A DNA stretch of 64,000 nucleotides, taken from contig NC_053390.1 in assembly GCF_905171765.1 (NCBI RefSeq), forward strand, positions 334,334,294-334,398,293. Direction: 5' to 3'. Every line of letters starts with the position of its first letter. The stretch's first letter is position 1. The translations under genes were made by a program, and so were the position numbers. Source of the DNA: Bufo bufo (lineage: Eukaryota > Chordata > Amphibia > Anura > Bufonidae). Under the pieces are notes generated by a model. It did no database searches. It was not told the origin of the DNA and saw nothing but the letters and a program-made list of their open reading frames with translations. Of the stretch, positions 57,202 to 64,000 are shown piece by piece.

Positions 57202-60200
57202 TTAGTCAAATGCATCCCCCACTGTCAGTCCCTTTGGTATCCATGCCTCATTCATCTTAATAAATGCGAGGTAATCTAGACTTTTTTGACCTAGGCGACT
57301 TCTCTTCTCAGTGACAATACCTCCTGCTGCGCTGAAGGTCCTTTCTGACAGGACACTTGAAGCGTGGCAGGCCATAAGTTCTATCGCAAATTGGGATAGC
57401 TCAGGCCACAGGTCAAGCCTGCACACCCAGTAGTCAAGGGGTTCATCGCTCCTCAGAGTGTCGATATCTGCAGTTAAGGCGAGGTAGTCTGCTACCTGTC
57501 GGTCGAGTCGTTCTCTGAGGGTGGACCCCGAAGGGCTGTGGCAATGCGTAGGACTTAAAAAGCTCTGCATGTCCTCCATCAACAACACGTCTGTAAAGCG
57601 TCCTGTCCTTGCCGGCGTGGTCGCGGTAGGAGGAGGATTACTTTCACCTCTTCCCCTGTTAGATTCCCGTTGTGCTGTGACATCACCCTTATACGCTGTG
57701 TAAAGCATACTTTTTAACTTGTTTTGGAAGTGCTGCATCCTTTCCGACTTCCGGTAATTCGGTAACATTTCAGCCACTTTCTGCTTATACCAAGGGTCTA
57801 GTAGCGTGGCCACCCAGTACAGGTAGTTTTCCTTCAGCCTTTTTATACGAGGGTCCCTCAACAGGCATGACAGCATGAAAGACCCCATTTGCACAAGGTT
57901 GGATGCCGAGCTACTCAAGTCCCGTTCCTCGTCCTCACTGATCTCATTGAAGGTCTGTTCTTCCCCCCAGCCACGTACAACACCACGGGTCCCAGATAGG
58001 TGACAACGAGCACCCTGGGATGCCTGCTGTGGTTGGTCTTCCTCCTCCTCAAAGCCACATTCCTCCTCTGACTCCTCTTCCTCAGACTTCCTCAGACTCC
58101 TCTTCCAGCGTTACCGCAGGTCCAGCAAGCGATAAGGCTGTTTCTGGTGGTGATGGTGACCACAACTCTTCCTCTTCCTCTTCACGCTCATCTACGGCCT
58201 GATCCAGCACTCTTCGCAGGAGACGCTTCAGGAAGAAAACAAATGGGATGATGTCGCTGATGGTGCCTTCGGTGCGACTGACTAGGTTTGTCACCTCCTC
58301 AAAAGGACGCATGAGCCTACAGGCATTGCGCATGAGCGTCCAGTAACGTGACAAAAAAATACCCTGCTCCGCAGAGGCTGTCCTAGCACCCCGGTCATAC
58401 AAACACTCGTTGATGGCTTTTTTTTGTTGGAGCAGGCGGTCAAATATTTGGAGTGTTGAATTCCAACGTGTCGGGCTGTCGCAAATCAAGCACCTCACTG
58501 GCATGTTGTTTCGCCGCTGAATATCGGAAAAGTGTGCCATGGCCGTGTAGGAACGCCTGAAATGGCCACACACCTTCCTGGCCTGCTTGAGGACATCCTG
58601 TAAGCCTGGGTACTTATACACAAAGCGTTGTACGATCAGATTCAACACATGTGCCATGCACGGCACATGTGTCAACTTGCCCAAATTCAATGCCGCCAAC
58701 AGATTGCTTCCGTTGTCACACACCACTTTGCCGATCTCCAGTTGGTGCGGGGTCAGCCACTGATCTACCTGTGCGTTCAGGGCGGACAGGAGTGCTGGTC
58801 CGATGTGACTCTCTGCTTTCAGGCAAGTCAACCCCAAGACGGCGTGACACTGTCGTATCAGGGATGTGGAATAGCCCCTGGGGAGCTGGGGGGGTGCAGT
58901 TGTTGTGGAGCAAGACGCAGCAGCAGAAGAGGACTCAGCTGAGGAGGTTAGCGAAGAGGATGGAGTAGGAGGAGTAGAGGAGGTGGCAGCAGGCCTGCCT
59001 GCAAGTCGTGGCGGTGTCACCAACTCCGCTGCAGAGCCACGCATTCCATGCTTGGCAGCCGTCAGCAGGTTTACCCAATGCGCAGTGTACGTGATATACC
59101 TGCCCTGACCGTGCTTTGCAGACCAGGTATCAGTGGTCAGATGGACCCTTGCCCCAACACTGTGTGCCAGACATGCCATGACTTCCTTTTCCACAATAGA
59201 GTACAGGTTGGGGATTGCCTTTTGTGAAAAAATATTTCGGCCGGGTACCTTCCACTGCGGTGTCCCAATAGCTACAAATTTTTTTAAGGCCTCAGACTCC
59301 ACCAGCTTGTATGGTAAAAGCTGGCGGGCTAAGAGTTCCGACAAGCCAGCTGTCAGACGCCTGGCAAGGGGGTGACTCTGTGACATTGGCTTCCTACGCT
59401 CAAACATTTCCTTTACAGACACCTGACTGTGGGCAGATGAGCAGGAACTGTTGAAGGTGAGAGGCGGAGTGGCGGGTGGTTGAGAGGGGGCAAGGAGGAC
59501 AGCAGTGGTTGACGTGGCTGAAGATGCTGGACCAGGAGGAGGATGGTGGCTTTGAGTTTGTGTGCTGCTTGTACTCATGTGTTGATCCCATAGGCGTTTG
59601 CGATGTGAGATCATGTGCCTTTGCAAAGCAGTTGTACCTAGGTGGGTGTTGGACTTCCCACGACTCAGTTTCTTTTGGCACAGGTTGCAAATGGCATCAA
59701 TGTTATCAGAGGCAGACACACAAAAAAATGCCACACTGCTGAGCTTTGCAATGACGGCATTCTGGTGGTGGCAACAGCATGCGTTGATTGGCGTGCTGTC
59801 TGGCTGACCCTGGGTGCCGATACATACTGTCTGACTGTGCCACTAGCTTCTTGCGACGACCTCCCCCTGCTTCCAACTCGTCTCCTCCTCCTCTCTGTCT
59901 CCCCATCTGAACTTTCCCCCTGTTCTTCTTCTCTTCTAGCGGGCACCCACGTGACATCCACGGACACATGATCATCATCAACCGCTTCACTTGTATCTGA
60001 CAACTCAGCAAAGGAAGCAGCGGGTACAACATCATTATCATCACACCGTACGTCCATGTGTGTAATGCTGCCTGACTGAGACATATCCCTGTTATCTACA
60101 TCCTCTGGCAATAATGGTTGCGCATCACTCATTTCTTCCAACTGATGTGTAAATAACTCCTCTGACAGATCAAGTGAAGCGGCTGTGGTGCCCGAAGCTG

Positions 60201-60405
60201 AGCTGGAGGAGGATGGTGCATCAAGGTTCCGAGCGGAAGCTGTAGAAGATTGGGTGTCCTGTGTAAGCCAGTCAACTATGTCCTCAGAATTTTTCGAGTT
60301 CAGGGTACGTGGCCTCTGAACACTGGGCATTATTCTAGGGCCAAAGGAAATCACAGCACCACGACCACGACGGCCCCTGCGGGGTGTCCTGCCTCTGCCT
60401 GTCAT
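57202..60405 (-). pseudogene. hAT 4 transposase, near-intact with two frameshifts
   Basis: About 1060 codons. From Met at 60405: a basic RG-rich tail (MTGRGRTPRRGRRGRG), Ser-rich acidic region with SEELFTHQLEEMSDAQPLL, then a BED finger at about 59740-59600 (ICNLCQKKLSRG, LQRHMISH). The first frameshift falls at an A7 run near 59723 (plus strand), inside the finger. The next frame (59734-58082) runs 550 codons: QLLPYKLVESEALKKFVAI, VHLTTDTWSAKHGQGRY (Asp 1), KVVCDNGSNLLAALN (Asp 2), CMAHVLNLIVQRF, CLICDSPTRWNSTL. The second shift lies in a Glu/Ser-rich linker near 58080, at a CTTCCTCAGACT tandem duplication. The last frame (57918-57202) holds WVATLLDPWYKQKVAEML and the dimerisation segment SSVLSERTFSAAGGIV with the acidic Glu. 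All catalytic landmarks are present. Confidence 0.9.
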
Positions 60406-60419
60406 TTTTTTTTAGATTA

Positions 60420-61150
60420 GTGATACTATGCATGCAAGGTACTGTGCCACCCTATATGAGTGGTGGGCAGTGGGCACAGTACAGTCAGTGGGCCTGACAC
60501 TCACTGGCAGGCAACTGCAATTATATTACAGAGGAAAAATTTAATGACTTTTTTATCTGCAAGGTACTGTGCCACCCTATATGAGTGGTGGGCAGTGGGC
60601 ACAGTACAGTCTGTGGGCCTGACACACACTGGCAGGCAACTGCAATTATATTACAGAGAAAAAATGTAATGACTTTTTTATCTGCAAGGTACTGTGCCAC
60701 CCGATATGAGTGGTGGGCACTGGCAGTGGGCACAGTACAGTCTGTGGGCCTGACACACACTGGCAGGCAACTGCAATTATATTACAGAGGAAAAATGAAA
60801 TGACTTTTTTAATCTGCAAGGTACTATGCCACCCTATATGAGTGGTGGGCAGTGGGCACAGTACAGTCAGTGGGCCTGACACTCACTGGCAGGCAACTGC
60901 AATTATATTACAGAGGAAAAATGAAATGACTTTTTTAATCTGCAAGGTACTATGCCACCCTATATGAGTGGTGGGCAGTGGGCACAGTACAGTCAGTGGG
61001 CCTGACACTCACTGGCAGGCAACTGCAATTATATTACAGAGGAAAAATGAAATGACTTTTTTTATCTGCAAGTTACTGTGCCACCCTATATGAGTGGTGT
61101 GCACACAGTACAGTCTGTGGGCCTGTAGCCTCTCACACACGGGCAGGCAA
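60420..61150. repeat. 125-bp tandem array immediately upstream of the hAT 4 transposase
   Basis: GGTACTGTGCCACCCTATAT starts units at 60438, 60563, 60688, 60820, 60946 and 61072 (125-132 bp). Units also contain GGGCCTGACACACACTGGCA and AATTATATTACAGAGG. It begins within 35 bp of the transposase start, so it occupies the promoter/leader. Confidence 0.92.
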
Positions 61151-61153
61151 CTG

Positions 61154-61155
<2 letters not shown>

Positions 61156-61188
<33 letters not shown>
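61156..61188. repeat. (TA)n microsatellite
   Basis: About 15 TA dinucleotides at the outer edge of the 125-bp array. Confidence 0.9.
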
Positions 61189-61193
<5 letters not shown>

Positions 61194-61601
61194 ATAAAAG
61201 CAGACTGATGTACCAGCCCTAAAAAGGGCTTTTTGGGGTGCTGTCAGGACGCTGTCCTTACAGCAGATGAGTCTTTGAGGACTGGAGTGGACACAGAACA
61301 CTGGCCTAGCTAACGCTTTCCCTATTAATTCAGCAGCGGCAGCACTCTCCCAGCTCTAACTAACACTGCAGCTTCAGAATGCCATCCTTGCTTTTTTATA
61401 GGAGGTGGAAGGGTCTGGGAGGGAGGGTATGCTGATTGGCTGGAATGTGTCTGCTGACGGTGAGGTACAGGGTCAAAGTTTGCTCAATGATGACGTATAG
61501 GGGGTGGACCGAACATTGCATATGTTCGCCCGCCGCGGTGAATGCGAACAAGCGATGTTCGCCGGGAACTGTTCGCCGGCGAATAGTTCGGGACATCTCT
61601 A
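61189..61601. other. Right subterminal region of hAT 4
   Basis: Non-coding. Ends with GTTCGCC/GGCGAA motifs and GGGACATCTCTA, resembling the ends of hAT 3. Confidence 0.7.
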
Positions 61602-61609
61602 CTATGGTA

Positions 61610-62062
61610 AATGGATTTCATATAGTCAAGATCTCCCACTCAGCAACCATTCTGTTAGCTTGAGCTTTGAAAGAAAATTTCCCTCTGTAGTGCACTACAT
61701 GGTCATTCTTTGCAAATTAATTCATAACGAATCGCTATAAATCAGGTATACTCAGGCCACTCTGCCTTAGGGTAAGGCCACACAGTTCTTAATGAGGGTT
61801 GTGGCCATGCTGCAGTGAAGAACCGCATGGCCAATTAGCCCGCAGCTGCCTTTCATTTAATAATGAAGACCACACTGTATAGTCGGTCTTCAGTGTTAAT
61901 GGCCATGCTGTACCTTTAAACAGGAGCTGTTGCTGGCAGAGATGAGCAAACTTTTCAAAAATTAGATTTGCCGGGTCGCCCAATTTTTTGGGGAAAATTA
62001 GGTTCGATACGAATTTATTCAGGGCGAATTAAGTTTAAAAATTAAGAAAATGTTTATAAACC
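61610..62062. other. Spacer with a hAT-like end and a MITE fragment
   Basis: No gene. TTAGGGTAAGGCCACACAG near 61768 looks like a MITE end without a partner. GCAGAGATGAGCAAAC near 61938 followed by AT-rich sequence with AATTCGCCC motifs on the minus strand resembles another hAT terminus. Confidence 0.4.
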
Positions 62063-62203
62063 ACACTAATCTGCGAATATGTTGTGCATATTTATCATAG
62101 ACCATATAGCATCTGTCACAATTACTACATACAATAATAACAGGAGGTTCCATAAATACAGCAGTATTTGGGCTGGTGCCATCCTACTGTCTGATTAAAG
62201 GAT
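62063..62203. repeat. Inverted copy of the 3623-3770 repeat
   Basis: Reverse complement of the left-hand repeat (TGGGCTGGTGCCATCCTACT, AGGAGGTTCCATA, AACCACACTAATC). Lacks the piggyBac-type insertion found next to the left copy. Confidence 0.65.
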
Positions 62204-62275
62204 GCTTAATTAAATGTTTTTACAATATCCATGTCTACCATACATATAACTAACTACCTTTTCAAATGTATAGTA

Positions 62276-62642
62276 TACAGACCACTTGACAAATGGCAAA
62301 AAATCATATTTAGCATGGCTGGATCTTAACAAGGTTCCAAGTAGAGCTTCAACATGCAACAAGAAGAAATGGGAGTGAGACAAAACATTTTTTGAGCATT
62401 CAATTTAATGAAAACAACGAATAAACTGAAACAGGCTGTTTTTCAGCTGATCAAAAGTTTAGGACCACACCTCCAAAAAAAGAACGAAACCCCCCAAAAC
62501 AGAAATCCAACTTCCAAACATGAACTCAGTAATGAGTAGCTCTGCCATTATTGTTTATCACTTCAAAAATTTGTTTCGACATGCTTGATGCAAGCGTTTC
62601 CATGAGTTGAGTGGGAACATTTCTCCAAGTGTTGAAGACGGC
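62276..62642 (-). mobile_element. Tc1/mariner-type element, 3' portion, cut by a LINE
   Basis: Carries the non-coding end (with CTGATCAAAAGTTTAGGACC) and the C-terminal coding end of a transposase on the minus strand. The outer boundary at about 62276 is approximate. The rest of the gene is absent because the LINE begins at about 62643. Confidence 0.6.
62526..62642 (-). pseudogene. C-terminal fragment of a Tc1/mariner-type transposase
   Basis: Minus strand reads AAVFNTWRNVPTQLMETLAS then SMSKQIFEVINNNGRATHY and a TGA stop at 62528-62526, the typical basic C terminus ending in G-x-A-T-x-Y of this transposase type. About 40 residues are open and undamaged, but the catalytic domain is gone. The upstream boundary coincides with the LINE junction. 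Confidence 0.7.
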
Positions 62643-64000
62643 CGCACGAATATCGGATCACTCCCCAGTTCTGATTGCGTTTACGGAGGTTCTATCCTCC
62701 GGAAAAACTTTTAAATTGAACCCGCATTGGTTTGAGGTGATAGGGGAGCAATCCTGAGTAGATCAGGATATTCAGGAATTTTGGGGCTTCAACGCTGGTT
62801 CGACACACATACATTATGTGTGGGACGCGTTGAAGGCCCACATTCGGGGTTTGTACTTTAATAAAATTCATAGATTCAGAAAGGAATCACGACGAAGGGA
62901 GAAAGAACTGACAGACTCAATAAGGAGTTTACGTGCCGCATTGATTGGTTGTCACAGTGAGCAACTTATTACCCAAATAAAGGAGGCTAACTTTCAGCTT
63001 AAGACACTTTTATATAAAAAAGCACAACACAAGCTTTTATTTCAGGGCCAAAATCATTTTTGCGAGTCTGTTAAAACGGGCAGGTTTTTGGCTCGTTTGG
63101 TGGCCAACCAGAGAGAGGATACCAGTATAAAAGAAATTAGGAATCCACAGGGATTTGGAGTGAGATCAGCAGAGGAGATTAGAGAGGAATTTGTGAAATA
63201 TTATTCTATTTTATACAAATCTGAGTCTATGGTTAGTCGTTCTGACATTGATCACTATCTTCAACAACTGGCGCTCTCCCAGCTATCTATTGAAGCCAGA
63301 AAAATGTTGGATTCCCCCATTCTTTTGGAGGAACTTCAGGCGATTCTCCCGTCCCTAAAGTATAGTTCATCTCCCGGCTTAGATGGTTTGCCGTTTGAAA
63401 TCTATAGGTATCATGCTAAATCACTCCTGCCTATCCTTCTTCGGGTTTTTAATGAATCCTGTGCACTCGGTTCTTTACCACCATAATTTAGAGAGGCAGT
63501 GATTGTTTTGGTTTTGAAGAAGGATAAGGACCCATGCGATGTGGGGTCATATAGACCTATATCGCTCCTAAATACCGACTATAAGATTTTCGCAAAAATC
63601 CTGGCTAGTCGCTTGAAGAGGGTTATAGCCGGTCTGGTACATCCTGATCAGACTGGCTTTATCCCGGGTCGCCAAATACATACGAGTATATATAGGGTAT
63701 ATCTGAACCTGTCTGTTGGGGGCAGTGTGGACCACTCCGTCCTGTCATTAGACGCCGCAAAGGCGTTTGACAGGATGGAGTGGTCTTTTCTGTGGGCTAC
63801 AATGTCTTGTTTTGGTTTTGGGAAACCGTTTTTGGAAATGACTCAAATGCTATATGAACAGCCGGTTGCATATATTAATATCAATGGTATTGGTACTTCT
63901 CCTGTTATGATGCGGAGAGGGATGAGACAGGGTTGTCCCCTGTCTCCTCTCCTCTTCGCTCTTTTTATAGAACCGCTGGCTTGTCGGATCCGCCTTGATA
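62643..64000 (+). mobile_element. L1/Tx1-type LINE, 5'-truncated, running off the window
   Basis: The sequence opens directly in ORF2 at the end of the endonuclease domain and continues into RT on the plus strand in a single frame to base 64000. 5' truncation is the usual product of target-primed reverse transcription. The 3' end is outside the window. Confidence 0.82.
62643..64000 (+). pseudogene. ORF2: LINE ORF2, partial: endonuclease tail and reverse transcriptase
   Basis: Nicks target DNA and copies LINE RNA. One frame reads ISDHSPVLIAF (the S-D-H active-site motif of the APE-type endonuclease, 62650-62680), a linker region 62818-63486 with LLYKKAQHKLLFQGQNHFCE and the G-K-S-like SSPGLDGLPFEIY at about 63370, then RT: VIVLVLKKDKDP, SYRPISLLNTDYKIFAKILA, QTGFIPGRQI, motif A VLSLDAAKAFDRMEW near 63740, and MRQGCPLSPLLFALFIEPLA near 63925-63980. 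Two nonsense codons, TGA at 62755 and TAA at 63484, break an otherwise collinear frame with no frameshift. The YxDD box lies beyond the window. Confidence 0.85.

Larger units (their letters stand above)
56700..61601 (-). mobile_element. hAT element 4, complete 4.9-kb copy with exact 8-bp TSD
   Basis: CTATGGTA flanks it at 56692-56699 and 61602-61609. The ends TAGAGATGTCGCGAAC and complement of TAGAGATGTCCCGAAC form a 16-bp inverted repeat with one mismatch. Minus-strand transposase (57202-60405), a 125-bp array (60420-61150), a (TA)n run and the right end follow in plus order. The exact target duplication, near-perfect termini and the fewest frame breaks make it the youngest-looking hAT here. 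Confidence 0.93.

Overview
The window reads as repeat-dense vertebrate DNA, most probably from a large amphibian (frog-type) genome. That is inferred from the repertoire: hAT transposons with BED-finger transposases and long minisatellite arrays, a Ty3/Gypsy element, a Penelope-like element with a GIY-YIG domain, L1/Tx1-type LINE, PIF/Harbinger-like foldbacks, a piggyBac-type deletion derivative and Tc1/mariner relics. I found no convincing host exon, tRNA or rRNA gene, and no bacterial-style operon, ribosome binding site or CRISPR. Almost every substantial open frame belongs to a mobile element or to a tandem array.

Layout. 1-2350: a decayed hAT transposase on the + strand behind a short tandem array. 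3769-4857: a TTAA-flanked piggyBac-type derivative. 5085-12455: complete hAT element 1, bounded by an exact 8-bp target duplication (CCCGCAAC), with a broken minus-strand transposase between minisatellite arrays. 14164-30998: hAT element 2 of the same family, inflated by a Gypsy retrotransposon (16288-20943, itself carrying a 147-bp hAT MITE) and a 2-kb Harbinger-like hairpin (28068-30122). 31296-32184: a solo LTR with 5-bp duplications. 35041-37197: a TTAA foldback containing a short hAT, which contains a further insertion and a MITE. 38186-52193: hAT element 3 of a second family, interrupted by a Penelope-like element (38351-40822) between perfect 103-bp repeats, and by a solo LTR (44600-49171) that was itself hit by a non-autonomous LTR retrotransposon (45272-49145). 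53330-55540: a mariner-type relic, a Harbinger MITE, an LTR-like block and a hAT MITE. 56700-61601: hAT element 4, the best preserved, with exact CTATGGTA duplications and a transposase broken by only two obvious frameshifts. 62276-64000: the C-terminal end of a Tc1-type transposase cut by a 5'-truncated LINE that runs off the window.

How the parts relate. The four large hATs share one plan: terminal inverted repeats beginning TAG, an RG-rich N terminus (seen in three or four), a BED zinc finger, an RNase H-like core, an acidic linker, a C-terminal dimerisation helix, and element-specific minisatellites on one or both sides of the transposase. Those arrays have then served as landing sites for other elements. 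Target duplications let the order of insertion be read directly: hAT 2 before Gypsy before the 147-bp MITE; hAT 3 before the solo LTR before the non-autonomous LTR element. Most transposase and polymerase frames carry frameshifts, several at homopolymers, so they look dead, although assembly error cannot be excluded for single-base cases.
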